Shown piece by piece: positions 16,987 through 25,460 of a stretch of 64,000 bases of DNA. Source of the DNA: Nevskiaceae bacterium (lineage in GTDB: Bacteria > Pseudomonadota > Gammaproteobacteria > Steroidobacterales > Steroidobacteraceae); NCBI GenBank assembly GCA_018883185.1, contig VEQP01000012.1, positions 1-64,000 of the forward strand, written 5' to 3'. The notes beneath the pieces are model-generated. The model saw nothing but the letters and a program-made list of their open reading frames with translations, had not been told where the DNA came from and ran no database searches. Numbering within the stretch: the first letter of the stretch is position 1; each line of letters opens with the position of its first letter. A program made the position numbers and the translations under genes.

Positions 16987-17015
16987 TGGCTGGCGAATCC
17001 GAGCTTCGCCAGCCA
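16987..17015. promoter_or_regulatory. 11-bp inverted repeat upstream of the VOC gene
   Basis: TGGCTGGCGAA and TTCGCCAGCCA form a perfect 11-base inverted repeat around a 7-base spacer. The right arm ends 26 bases before the VOC start, within the 160-base divergent region between that gene and the aminotransferase operon. No T-run follows, so it is not an intrinsic terminator. An operator for an unidentified regulator, or an mRNA hairpin, are the two readings. Confidence 0.5.
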
Positions 17016-17041
17016 CGACGCCGCACTGCTATTCTGGGACG

Positions 17042-17503
17042 GTGTCGCGCATTCGATTCGAACACGTCGGTCTAACGGTCAGCAACCTCGACCAGATGGT
17101 GGCTTTTTTCACCGAACTACTAGGTTTTTCTGTGAAGGCACGCGTGCAGCCTTTTGATCCGTTAGCCGTCTCCGGGATCACCGGAATCGACGGGGCCAGT
17201 GCACGCGAGGTAGCCTATCTTGCGCGCGGCGAGATGACTTTCGAACTGCTCGAGTACCGCACGCCACCGCCGCAACGCTCCCATCTGCGTCCCTGCGACC
17301 CGGGGTACATGCACTGGCTGGTAGAAGTGGAGGATGTGCCGAACACTACAAAGCGTGCAGCCCAGTACGGATTCGTGGCAGTCAACGCACCGTACCGAGT
17401 AGCCATGGGTCCGAACGCCGGCAAGCTCGGCACCTACTTGCGTCATCCTGACGGATTTTCGCTGGAGGTGATCGGCGCCGACGTAATCGGCTCAGTTCTC
17501 TGA
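17042..17503 (+). CDS. VOC/glyoxalase-family protein
   Basis: This 153-residue vicinal-oxygen-chelate protein starts IRFEHVGLTVSNLDQMVAFFTELLGF. Candidate metal ligands are the His of FEHVG, Glu in MTFELLEY, His in MHWLVEVED and Glu in FSLEVI, which is the usual H/E-H-E pattern. Such proteins act as lyases, isomerases, epimerases or extradiol dioxygenases. The track ORF begins at 16931, but the true start is probably GTG at 17042, since the upstream part is not family-like. It is transcribed alone and ends with a 12-base overlap with the convergent Rieske gene. Ring cleavage downstream of the Rieske enzyme is a tempting but unproven role. Confidence 0.75.
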   Translation: MSRIRFEHVGLTVSNLDQMVAFFTELLGFSVKARVQPFDPLAVSGITGIDGASAREVAYLARGEMTFELLEYRTPPPQRSHLRPCDPGYMHWLVEVEDVPNTTKRAAQYGFVAVNAPYRVAMGPNAGKLGTYLRHPDGFSLEVIGADVIGSVL

Positions 17504-18604
17504 GGCTGCGGAACCCTCGAGAGCCCAGGGGGCTGTCTTGCCCTCCGCAGCCATCGCCTCAGCGTACAGCCGGCGAAATGGAAAACTCTGTCGATCGGCG
17601 CGGATCACGAAGGGCGTTGCGAGACCACCGGGACCCTGCGCTTCGGGCACCAGCTCCCCGAGAATTTTCGAGTCTTCGGCAGTCAGCGCCGGCATATACT
17701 GCTTAAAGAGCCAGTCGGCGACCGAATTCAAAGAATGATTTCGCGTCACCCCACCGAAAAGATAAGTGTGCTCAGCATCGGATGGCGTGAAGAACGCAAA
17801 CGTATGATCGCGCGGTCCGCTGGCATCTGTAGTGGTGATGCAAACAAGACCGGAGAGCCGATAGTGATAAGCCTTGTGCGTCGGCTTGAGGTTATCCATC
17901 GCCAATCGCGCAAGCCAATCCATCACTCTGCTGCCGGTTGCGACATCGGCTACCGCCGGTGACTCCGCTACCATCGATCCCATCTCTGCGATGCCACCGT
18001 AGCCACGTCGATCCGCGTCGGTGGTGATCTTAAATGGCGCTACACGTTCGCTTGCACCGGGAATGGTAGCCTGATGCACGAACGCCAAATGCGCATCATC
18101 CAAAGCATTTTCCATCGCGTTCAAATAGCTGCCGGCAGACAACTGGCCCCGCGGCAACATCGTCATCCGCCATGGAGTCCCGTAGCCTAGAAACTCCGGC
18201 ACCTCCGGCTCACATGTCGGCGTATCGCCCGGCTCGGGCCACACCCATACGAAACCGGCCTTTTCGATCACCGCATATGAAGGCACCCGCAGCGCGCGCG
18301 GAATCGGCGCTTCAGAATCCTGTGACGGGATGCGAGTGCACGCGCCCCCGCCATTGAAACGCAGACCATGAAACGGGCACTCGACGCTGTCACCAACCAC
18401 CTTGCCGCGGGCAAGATCCGCGCCACGGTGGGGACAGGTGGCCGCTAAGGCTTGTACGCGACCGTCCGGATTGCGAAAAAAAACGATCCGCCTCCCGCAG
18501 ATCATGCGACCTAGCGGCCTGTCGCGCAGTTCTGCGGAGATGGCACCAACGTACCAGTTGCGGGTGACGAAGATACGGCTTGCCGCCGACGTCTCGGTGG
18601 TCAT
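17492..18604 (-). CDS. Rieske non-haem iron oxygenase, alpha subunit
   Basis: This roughly 370-residue protein has an N-terminal Rieske [2Fe-2S] domain with CPHRGADLARG and CPFHGL (the Cys-X-His...Cys-X2-His set) and a C-terminal mononuclear iron domain with ENALDDAHLAFVH, which supplies the bridging Asp and the iron-binding His. This single-component layout resembles phthalate dioxygenase, vanillate O-demethylase and related ring or demethylating oxygenases. A separate reductase is not in the window. The ATG at 18604 has GAGG upstream and sits 14 bases after the SDR stop, so SDR and oxygenase form a two-gene operon. The track start at 18697 would run into the SDR gene. Confidence 0.88.
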   Translation of the reverse strand: MTTETSAASRIFVTRNWYVGAISAELRDRPLGRMICGRRIVFFRNPDGRVQALAATCPHRGADLARGKVVGDSVECPFHGLRFNGGGACTRIPSQDSEAPIPRALRVPSYAVIEKAGFVWVWPEPGDTPTCEPEVPEFLGYGTPWRMTMLPRGQLSAGSYLNAMENALDDAHLAFVHQATIPGASERVAPFKITTDADRRGYGGIAEMGSMVAESPAVADVATGSRVMDWLARLAMDNLKPTHKAYHYRLSGLVCITTTDASGPRDHTFAFFTPSDAEHTYLFGGVTRNHSLNSVADWLFKQYMPALTAEDSKILGELVPEAQGPGGLATPFVIRADRQSFPFRRLYAEAMAAEGKTAPWALEGSAASEN

Positions 18605-18618
18605 GGGCTGAGGCCTCG

Positions 18619-19374
18619 TTAAGCGACGACCGTCAGACCGCCGTCCACCGGCAGCGCGACGCCCGTCAGATATGAAGATTCGTCCGAACAAAGCCACACG
18701 GCGGCGCGCGCGATCTCCGCGGGATCGGCGCCCCGCCGCAGCGGGGTACGCTCGATGCGCTTCGCCGACAGCGATGCCGGCGCGGCCTGGATCGCGTCCG
18801 TCATGTCGGTCATCACGATGCCGGGACAGACGGCGTTGATGCGGATGCCGCGCTCGCCATAGTAGCTGGCGGCGGCGCGCGTGAGTCCGACGACGCCGTG
18901 CTTGGTGGCACCGTATGAGGGGTTCAGTGTCGCCGCGCGCAGGCCAAGGATGGAGGCGTTGTTGACGATCGAACCGCCGCCGCCGGCGAGCATCGCGATG
19001 ATCTCGTGCTTCATGGAGAGCCAGACGCTCTTCAGGTTGATGTCCATTATCCGGTCCCAGTCGGACTCGGCGAGTTCGTGCAGCGGCGTGCCCATCGGAC
19101 CCAGGACGCCAGCGTTGTTGAAGGCGAAGTCGAGGCGGCCGAGCTCGGCGACCGTCCGCTCGACCATGCCTTGCACATCGGCCTCCACGGCAACATCCGC
19201 GCGGACCGCGATGGCGCGCCCGCCGCCGGCCTCGACCTCGGCGACGACGCGCTCGGCGGCGGCGAGGTCGATGTCGGCCACCGCCACGGCGGCGCCGCAG
19301 CGGACGAACTCGAGCACCGCTGCGCGACCGATCCCGCGGCCGCCGCCCGTCACCAATGCTGCCCGACCCTGCAT
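18619..19374 (-). CDS. Short-chain dehydrogenase/reductase
   Basis: This 251-residue classical SDR has a nucleotide-binding TGGGRGIG motif, the NNAG-type segment NNAGVLG, active-site Ser in NNASILG and the YxxxK pair in SYGATKHG. It ends with the usual YLTGVALPVDGG. It probably oxidises an alcohol or cis-diol made by the Rieske oxygenase directly downstream. The codon use is more GC-rich than that of the Rieske gene. No clear ribosome-binding site precedes the ATG, and a TATAGT box 8 bases upstream suggests a leaderless transcript. Confidence 0.88.
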   Translation of the reverse strand: MQGRAALVTGGGRGIGRAAVLEFVRCGAAVAVADIDLAAAERVVAEVEAGGGRAIAVRADVAVEADVQGMVERTVAELGRLDFAFNNAGVLGPMGTPLHELAESDWDRIMDINLKSVWLSMKHEIIAMLAGGGGSIVNNASILGLRAATLNPSYGATKHGVVGLTRAAASYYGERGIRINAVCPGIVMTDMTDAIQAAPASLSAKRIERTPLRRGADPAEIARAAVWLCSDESSYLTGVALPVDGGLTVVA

Positions 19375-19382
19375 ATTTTCAG

Positions 19383-19388
19383 ACTATA
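19383..19388 (-). promoter_or_regulatory. -10 element (TATAGT) placed for leaderless SDR mRNA
   Basis: On the minus strand TATAGT lies 8 bases before the SDR ATG at 19374. Transcription starting 7 bases downstream of it would begin almost at the start codon. No Shine-Dalgarno sequence is present between them, and the -35 region is weak (best match near TCGGCA). The call is from position and sequence only. Confidence 0.4.
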
Positions 19389-19495
19389 TCTCTGCCCATG
19401 GATCGTCGATTGCCGAGGCGTGACCAATGCAGACGCCTGTCGGATTTCGAAAGTGTTTAGTCGATATTCACTGTGCGTTACGACAAGTGCACAAA

Positions 19496-21595
19496 TCAGT
19501 TACCGTCCCGCCTAATCCGATTGGTCCAGCGCGCCTCATGGATGCGCTCGCCGTTGTGCCAGCCCTCGATCCGCTCCTCGACGACGAAGTGGGTCGGCGT
19601 GGAGGTCATGGTGGTGGCCACCTTCGCGGCGACCTTCCAGCCTTCGCGCTCCGAGGCGTTCTCAGAGGTGAAGGCGATGCGGTAAGAGTTGATGTCGCTC
19701 TCGTCGATGGTCGCCTCGGCCGAAAAACCTTTACCGTGACGCATCGCCACTGCGTCGTAGGTGCGCATCTCGACCGTGCGGGCCGCGCCGAATTTCGCGC
19801 GGCGGGGGCCGGCGGGCCCTTCGTAGGTCACCCTGCGCTTCGTGGGATCCGCGGGCGCAGGCATCTTGCCGCTCTTGTCGGACAGCACCTCGACGGGCAT
19901 GTCCGGCTCGCGCGCGCGCGCGGGCCGTATCGGGATGTCGATTGCGGTCGCGCCCGCCACCAGCTGCAGCGATACCTGCTCGGGCGCAGGCCACACGATG
20001 GGCCATTGGCTCTGCGACACCGACAACCGCAGCCGCGAGCCCTTCCTCACACGGCGCGAGGTGAAGTTCAGCAGGATGTCCTGCGTCTGCTCCGCGCCGG
20101 CGACGATCGGCGTCCACGCCGTATGGTCGGCATTGTGGGCGAGGTTGCGCACGCCGTAGGTCAGCAACCATGACCGGCCGTCTGCCGCGATCTCGTTAAG
20201 GCGCACCGCGAGCTTGGCGATCGGCTTGTCCGCGACGAACACGAGCCGCAGCGTCGGCCGCCCGACGATGTCGATGTCGGCGTTCAGCGGCTCGCTGTCG
20301 AACACCAGCGACAGCTTGTCGTCGTCCGATTGCTCGGTCGGCGCCATCGAGGACATGTCCGTCGGCGACAGCACCGGGATGCAGCCGCCGATCGTCAGCG
20401 CCGACGGCACGGCGATCCGCGTGCGCGGCGCCGCCGCGGCCTGCAGGGCCTTGCCGGGCGTCAGGTGCAGACGGCGCGCCGCGATCGAGGGCGCAGGCCA
20501 CCGCTGCTCGGCGACCCACCGGCCCGGGATGTCCGCCGGATGGCGCTGCGCGACCGTGGCATCCGCGATGAAGCTGCGCAGCATCGGCTCGTCCATGATC
20601 CCGTTGTCGTTGCCGTTGAGCCAACGGTCCCACCAGCGCGTCTCCTCGACCGCCCAATCGAGGCGCGGACCGGGATCGCCTTCGTGCGGCCAATGGTGGC
20701 CCCAGGGTCCGACGAGACCCTTGCGCGGACCGCCGAGCCGCTCAAGCGTGCGCGGCACTGTGTTGATGTAGGAGTCCTCAAGACCTCCGACCACGTAGAC
20801 CGCGCACTTCACCTTCGAGAGGTCGCTGACGATGCGGTCTCGCCAATACTGGTCGACCAACTGGTGACGCATCCACTCCGACACCAGCGGCTGTTGCGCC
20901 TGCAGCCGCTCCAGCCACATCCCGCGCCAACGGTCACCGACCAGTTCGGGGTCCGGCGGATCGATCATGGTCTGCTTCCAGATCGTGCCCCAAACGACCT
21001 TCTCGTTGATCACGCAGCCGCCCAGCGTGTGCACGTCGTCGGTGTAGCCGTTCTCGGTGCCCATCGCGGCGACGATCGCCTTCAGCTCGGGGATGCCCTT
21101 GGCCGCGGCCTGGAAGGCGTTGATGGAGCCGTACGAGATGCCGCGGATGCCGACCTTGCCGTTGCACCACGGCTGCCGCGATATCCAACGCACCAACGGC
21201 GCCACATCGGCCTGCTCCGGCAGGTCGTATTCATTGACGATGATGCCGCCGGATTCGCCGGTGCCGCGGACATCGACCCGCACCAGCGCGAAGCCCCGCG
21301 GCACCAACCAGGCCGCAGTGCGATCGTCCGACCGACGGTAGCCGACCCGTTTGCGGTAGGGCAGCATCTCGAGGATCGCGCCCACCGGTGCGGCCTCGGC
21401 GTCCTCCGGCATGAAGATACGGGCGGCGAGCTCAATGCCGTCCGGCATCGGGATCCAGGTGTTCTCAATCACCTTCAGCTTGCGGACCGGCGGCGGCGCC
21501 CACACCGGCGTCGCCGACCAGGCCGGCCGGTGCCATCCGGCCACGGCGACGGCACTCGCGGTAGACCCGATGAACTCACGTCGTGACGGCGCCAT
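19496..21595 (-). CDS. CocE/NonD family hydrolase (X-Pro dipeptidyl-peptidase S15 type), Tat-exported
   Basis: This 699-residue protein begins with a twin-arginine signal (SRREFIGSTASAVAVAG). The catalytic domain has the nucleophile elbow GISYGS, and a His in PWGHHWPHEGDPGP fits the catalytic triad. The C-terminal jelly-roll domain of CocE/S15 enzymes follows from about residue 430. Members cleave esters or amides such as cocaine, glutaryl-7-ACA or X-Pro peptides. It is divergent from an AraC regulator, which is a likely controller. With the SDR it forms the most GC-rich stretch of the accessory region. Confidence 0.85.
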   Translation of the reverse strand: MAPSRREFIGSTASAVAVAGWHRPAWSATPVWAPPPVRKLKVIENTWIPMPDGIELAARIFMPEDAEAAPVGAILEMLPYRKRVGYRRSDDRTAAWLVPRGFALVRVDVRGTGESGGIIVNEYDLPEQADVAPLVRWISRQPWCNGKVGIRGISYGSINAFQAAAKGIPELKAIVAAMGTENGYTDDVHTLGGCVINEKVVWGTIWKQTMIDPPDPELVGDRWRGMWLERLQAQQPLVSEWMRHQLVDQYWRDRIVSDLSKVKCAVYVVGGLEDSYINTVPRTLERLGGPRKGLVGPWGHHWPHEGDPGPRLDWAVEETRWWDRWLNGNDNGIMDEPMLRSFIADATVAQRHPADIPGRWVAEQRWPAPSIAARRLHLTPGKALQAAAAPRTRIAVPSALTIGGCIPVLSPTDMSSMAPTEQSDDDKLSLVFDSEPLNADIDIVGRPTLRLVFVADKPIAKLAVRLNEIAADGRSWLLTYGVRNLAHNADHTAWTPIVAGAEQTQDILLNFTSRRVRKGSRLRLSVSQSQWPIVWPAPEQVSLQLVAGATAIDIPIRPARAREPDMPVEVLSDKSGKMPAPADPTKRRVTYEGPAGPRRAKFGAARTVEMRTYDAVAMRHGKGFSAEATIDESDINSYRIAFTSENASEREGWKVAAKVATTMTSTPTHFVVEERIEGWHNGERIHEARWTNRIRRDGN

Positions 21596-21634
21596 ACGAA
21601 CCTCAATTCAACGAACTGCGAAATTCCAATCCAG

Positions 21635-21659
21635 CAAGTACTTGAGGATGTTTCAAGTA
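21635..21659. promoter_or_regulatory. CAAGTA repeats between CocE-type hydrolase and AraC genes
   Basis: CAAGTACTTG is a perfect 10-base palindrome at 21635-21644. The half CAAGTA recurs at 21654-21659, giving a direct repeat with a 19-base period, close to two helical turns. AraC-family proteins often bind direct repeats with about this spacing. The site lies about 40 bases upstream of the hydrolase start and about 95 bases upstream of the AraC start. A role as AraC operator is inferred. Confidence 0.4.
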
Positions 21660-21753
21660 TAGCAATAATCCATATCGTTTAGGTTGCCTACAGTTATTTT
21701 TGCGCTTAGATTCAAGCCATGCGTCTTCAGGCCGAAGCGGACGAGGCAAAGGC

Positions 21754-22845
21754 ATGCTGGATCACATCAACAAAGCCGAACGTCTCGCCAAAGGTGTCGA
21801 CACCGGGCAACTTGGATTATTCCGCTCGCTTATCGGCGGACACGACCGCCGTCTGACGACGGTGTTTGACAACCTCCTCAATCACCCTGACTCAAAAATC
21901 ATCGCCCTCTCGGCTGACCACCGCACTATGGCAGCAAGGGTCGAAGTTGCCCGGAATGCCGGTCATGGCCGCTGGGAATTTTATTGTCTCGGAGACGACA
22001 CGTTTTTGATCGCAGGCGACTCCCTGTTCGATCAACCTTGCGTCGAGCAGGTCCCAGGCGAGGATATTGTGGAATTCCATCTACGGTTGTCGGGGACGAT
22101 GCGCTTGCGAGATCCAAGCCACTCGAAACCTTTAGTTATCGAGCCGAATTGCCTTCTAGTGTGGCGACAACCACCCGACGTCGAGGTTCAGGATCGGGTG
22201 GAGGCTGGTAAACGAGACACCTTCGTATCGCTGTACTGCCGTCCTGAACGGCTCGCTGCGCTGGCGACGAAACATGACATCAGAGTCCCCGAGTCCTTGC
22301 GTTTCGCTGTTGGTCTCTGCTCAACGCCTACGCGACATCTGCTGCTGCCACTCGACCCTAGCCTCACGCTAATAGGCCACGGTTTGCTGGATAGCCCGTT
22401 TGTCGGTGGCCTGCGGCTCTTGCATGCGGAAACCAAGGCAACGGAACTGCTTTGCGAAGTGCTCCACTACACAATGCGCCCCCCTCCCGGACCGCAGCCC
22501 GTAAGTGCAGAGGATTTGCGGCGGCTTGACGTGGCACGGCAAATCGTCGTCACGCAGCACGCCCCGCCGCCATTGATCGGCGAGATCGCGCGCCGCATCG
22601 GCATGAGTGAGACGAAACTCAAGCGGGCGTTCAAGTTGCGCTTCGGCTCCACCATTTTCCACATGAGCCTCGACGCACGAATGAGGCACGCGCTCGAACT
22701 GCTGCGCTGCAAGCACATGCCGGTAAGTCGTGTGGCCGCCACGGTGGGCTACAGCCACCAGACGAGTTTTGCGTCGGCTTTCAAGAAGCATTTCGGATTT
22801 CTGCCAGGAGCTGCTCGCCACGAACGCGGCAGAATGAACGGGTAG
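21754..22845 (+). CDS. AraC family transcriptional regulator
   Basis: This roughly 363-residue regulator has an N-terminal AraC-binding-like domain of the type next to oxidoreductase operons, and a C-terminal double helix-turn-helix. The latter is seen as LIGEIARRIGMSETKLKRAF with the recognition segment RVAATVGYSHQTSFASAFKKHFG. ATG 21754 is preferred over the tracked 21700 because the domain begins just after it. It is flanked by a divergent CocE-type hydrolase and, downstream, by a decayed aldehyde dehydrogenase start and a dipeptidase-family gene. It probably activates one or both neighbours in response to the pathway substrate. Confidence 0.88.
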   Translation: MLDHINKAERLAKGVDTGQLGLFRSLIGGHDRRLTTVFDNLLNHPDSKIIALSADHRTMAARVEVARNAGHGRWEFYCLGDDTFLIAGDSLFDQPCVEQVPGEDIVEFHLRLSGTMRLRDPSHSKPLVIEPNCLLVWRQPPDVEVQDRVEAGKRDTFVSLYCRPERLAALATKHDIRVPESLRFAVGLCSTPTRHLLLPLDPSLTLIGHGLLDSPFVGGLRLLHAETKATELLCEVLHYTMRPPPGPQPVSAEDLRRLDVARQIVVTQHAPPPLIGEIARRIGMSETKLKRAFKLRFGSTIFHMSLDARMRHALELLRCKHMPVSRVAATVGYSHQTSFASAFKKHFGFLPGAARHERGRMNG

Positions 22846-22886
22846 CGAAGATCATTTCGCCACTGATCTGCAGACAGGAAAGCCAA

Positions 22887-22955
22887 ATGATCAACTTCGA
22901 CTGAAACTACTTCATGAACATCTAGGGCCGCCTCGTCGGATCGGCTCAGCGCCTG
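22887..22955 (+). pseudogene. Remnant of an aldehyde dehydrogenase N-terminus (inferred)
   Basis: Reading from ATG 22887, which has AGGAAAG upstream, gives MINFD*NYFMNI*GRLVGSAQRL, where the stars are TGA and TAG. The string NYFMNI-GRLVGSA-RL resembles the first 25 residues of aldehyde dehydrogenases. Both stops are one C-to-T change from sense codons (CGA and CAG). Similarity ends after about 23 codons, and the dipeptidase gene follows. This suggests that a former AraC-linked aldehyde dehydrogenase was deleted and only its start remains. The fragment is short, so chance cannot be excluded. Confidence 0.42.
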
Positions 22956-22985
22956 CGTGCCGCTCAACTAAGGGAGTACATCACC

Positions 22986-24080
22986 ATGAAACGACGCGAT
23001 CTGCTCACCGCCTCGGCGCTTGCCGGCGGCGCCCTGCTTACCAGCCGTGCATACGCCCACGTCGGTGAGCCGGGAGCCGAACTTCGATACTGGGACAACC
23101 ACACCGGCTTCGGCTACGAGGGGCCGCAGGATGTCGCACTGCTCGACCACTGGCGCAAAGCGGGCGCGCACTACGTCTGCGTTAACGTCGGCTTCGACAT
23201 GATGCCTTGGAGCACCACCATTCTCGCCATAGCCGACTACACCAAAGCCATCGAGGCGCGTTCGGACCTCAGGTTGTGCGCAACGCTCGCTGACGTGCGC
23301 GCAGCGTGGCGAGCAGGGCAGATGGCCGTGACTTTCAATATCGAGGGCATGGGAGCACTGAACGAAAACCTGCGGATGGTCGAGCTTTACTACAAGCTCG
23401 GCATTAGGCAAATGCTCATCGCTTACAACGCCAACAACGCGGCAGGCGGCGGCTGTCACGACAAGGACGAAGGTCTGACAGATTTCGGCCGCGCCGTAAT
23501 CCGCGAGATGAACCGTGTCGGAATGGTCGTCGACTGCGCACATAGCGGCATCCGCTCGAGCCTGGAGGCAATGCGTCTGTCAGACAAGCCCTGCATCTTC
23601 AGTCACGCCAATGTTCGCGCCCTACGCGACCATGAGCGAAACATCACCGACGAGCAGATCAAGGCGGTGGCGGCGACTGGCGGTGTCGTGGGCATCAATG
23701 GCCTGAACCTGTACCTTGGCGAAGGACCCGCCACGGTGGAAGGCGTGGTCCGGCACATCGACTACATCGCGAAATTGGTCGGCACCGCTCACGTCGGCGT
23801 TGCGCTCGACAGCGACCCGAGCGGGTGGACAGCCCCACCTGCGGAGAGCCTCACTCCAGAGATGGCTGCGCTGTTCGAAAAGTATTGGCCGGCACGCCAA
23901 TACCCGTCTTCGGTGAAAGACGACTTCTTGCAACCCAAAGCGCTGCCGTTGATAGCCCATCGACTTTCCGCCATGCGTTACGCGGAGAAGGACGTCCGCG
24001 CGATCATGGGTGGCAACTTCATGCGCATCGCCTCGCAGGTTTGGGCTCCGTCCCGCGTCGTCGGGCAAGAGGCACCATAA
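22986..24080 (+). CDS. Membrane dipeptidase (renal dipeptidase, M19)-family metallohydrolase, divergent
   Basis: This 364-residue protein belongs to the M19 amidohydrolases. Recognisable are TFNIEGMG with the bridging Glu, DCAHSG, PCIFSHAN with a metal His, RNITDEQI, GVALDSDPSG with the catalytic Asp and the C-terminal GGNFMRI. The usual first motif DGHND is replaced by DNHTG, so one expected metal-binding Asp is a Gly. That probably marks a subfamily with another substrate instead of damage. The N-terminus KRRDLLTASALAGGALL is a twin-arginine signal, so the enzyme is periplasmic. A GGGAG ribosome-binding site precedes the ATG. It may process dipeptide-like, lactam or lactone substrates. Confidence 0.8.
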   Translation: MKRRDLLTASALAGGALLTSRAYAHVGEPGAELRYWDNHTGFGYEGPQDVALLDHWRKAGAHYVCVNVGFDMMPWSTTILAIADYTKAIEARSDLRLCATLADVRAAWRAGQMAVTFNIEGMGALNENLRMVELYYKLGIRQMLIAYNANNAAGGGCHDKDEGLTDFGRAVIREMNRVGMVVDCAHSGIRSSLEAMRLSDKPCIFSHANVRALRDHERNITDEQIKAVAATGGVVGINGLNLYLGEGPATVEGVVRHIDYIAKLVGTAHVGVALDSDPSGWTAPPAESLTPEMAALFEKYWPARQYPSSVKDDFLQPKALPLIAHRLSAMRYAEKDVRAIMGGNFMRIASQVWAPSRVVGQEAP

Positions 24081-24182
24081 ACCTTGACGACCGATAGCTC
24101 GCGAGCAACCGCGCCGTGACAACGGCTTGTTTGCTCGGAACTCCGGCCGAAACCCGGCTGTGGTGGCCGTCCGTTTGAACGC

Positions 24183-25397
24183 TCATAGACCTTGACGCAA
24201 CGACTTGGAACGCAATACCGCCACGGCGGTCAGCACCAGAGCAGCCGCCAATGCCAGATACGTGACGGCTACGCCCCAACGCTCGACCGCGTAACCCGTC
24301 GCGACCATTCCGAGTGGCGGACCCGCATAGAATGCCGAAATCTGCGCACTGTAAACCCGCCCATGCTGGTCTGCCGGCACTCGCTGCTGAACAAGAGTGG
24401 TAACGAGCGGATTCAGTGGTCCCCAAAAAAACCCGAGACAGAACGCCGCCGCTGTGAGCCACGGCAACGGCGGCAGCAATGCCATCGGCACGATGCTTGA
24501 TGCGGTACCTGCCATGATCATCCGCAACAACCTCGCGGGTGAAAGGCGCTCGCCCATCCAACCGTACCCGAAGGCACCCAGGGTCGCCCCGGCGGACAGC
24601 GCTGATATCACCACACCAAAACCGCGCGGATCACCCTGCTGCTCAAAAAAAGCGGTCAGCACAATTGATTCGCTGGGTAGATAGATCATGGCTATGCCGA
24701 CCAGTGCAATCGTCAACGTCCGCAGCACACGATCGCGCCATAACACTGCGAATCCGCGCAGAATTCCGCGATCATCAGCGACGCTGCGACCGTCACCTGT
24801 ATTTCTCCCGTCGAGACCCAGATCACCGACGCGTAGAAATGTGATGCAAAACGCTGACACCATAAATAGCAGTGCAGCACACCAGAACGGACTGACCACA
24901 CCGAACCCGGCGATCAGCCATGCTCCGATGGCAGGGCCAGTAACCCATGCGACACCAAATACCCCGTCGTGAATGCCGTTGAGGCTTTTCTGCGCGATCC
25001 CGGTGGCGTGCGCAGCGTCAGTCAGTAACGCCTTGCGGGCTGTGTAGCCAGCCGGATCAAACAGTGCACCGAGCATGGCGAAGAGGAACACGCTCGTCGG
25101 TGTAAGACCAAAAAGCGCGGCTGAGACGGGAATTGCCAATACAGACAGCGCAGACAAAACATCCGCGCCGATGCTCACTTGGCGACGCCCGATATGGTCC
25201 ACCAACCAACCACCAAACGGGGTGATCAGAAGCGGCGACAATGACGAAGCAGCTAAAACGAGACCCGCAATCGTCGGCGAATCGAAACGCGCCATCACCA
25301 GCCAAGGAATCGCAATGGTTACTATGGCGTTGCCCAGACCCGAACAGAGATTCGCGGCTTGCAGCAGCACTACATGCGATGGCGGCCGGTATCGCAT
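24183..25397 (-). CDS. MFS transporter (EntS/DHA3-like)
   Basis: This 404-residue protein has about twelve membrane segments and resembles the MFS_3 group, which includes enterobactin and macrolide exporters (GGWLVDHIGRRQVSIGAD near loop 2-3). It follows the sulfatase gene on the same strand with a 63-base gap, so the two are likely cotranscribed. A role in export of a product, or import of the sulfated substrate, cannot be separated from the sequence. The 100 bases between it and the convergent dipeptidase gene contain only small palindromes and no T-rich terminator. Confidence 0.82.
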   Translation of the reverse strand: MRYRPPSHVVLLQAANLCSGLGNAIVTIAIPWLVMARFDSPTIAGLVLAASSLSPLLITPFGGWLVDHIGRRQVSIGADVLSALSVLAIPVSAALFGLTPTSVFLFAMLGALFDPAGYTARKALLTDAAHATGIAQKSLNGIHDGVFGVAWVTGPAIGAWLIAGFGVVSPFWCAALLFMVSAFCITFLRVGDLGLDGRNTGDGRSVADDRGILRGFAVLWRDRVLRTLTIALVGIAMIYLPSESIVLTAFFEQQGDPRGFGVVISALSAGATLGAFGYGWMGERLSPARLLRMIMAGTASSIVPMALLPPLPWLTAAAFCLGFFWGPLNPLVTTLVQQRVPADQHGRVYSAQISAFYAGPPLGMVATGYAVERWGVAVTYLALAAALVLTAVAVLRSKSLRQGL

Positions 25398-25460
25398 CGT
25401 TTAATCCGCGTTGCTGAATGGAGTCGGGTTAACGGCAGCCTACTGCAGTAGAAATGCGCT

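Noticed and set aside
20330-21586. 418-residue plus-strand ORF
   Set aside because: Antisense to the CocE-type hydrolase in a very GC-rich stretch, where long antisense frames are expected.
24097-24106. Palindrome GCTCGCGAGC between the dipeptidase and MFS genes
   Set aside because: Short, GC-only and without a T-run. It is likely chance in this base composition and not a convincing terminator.
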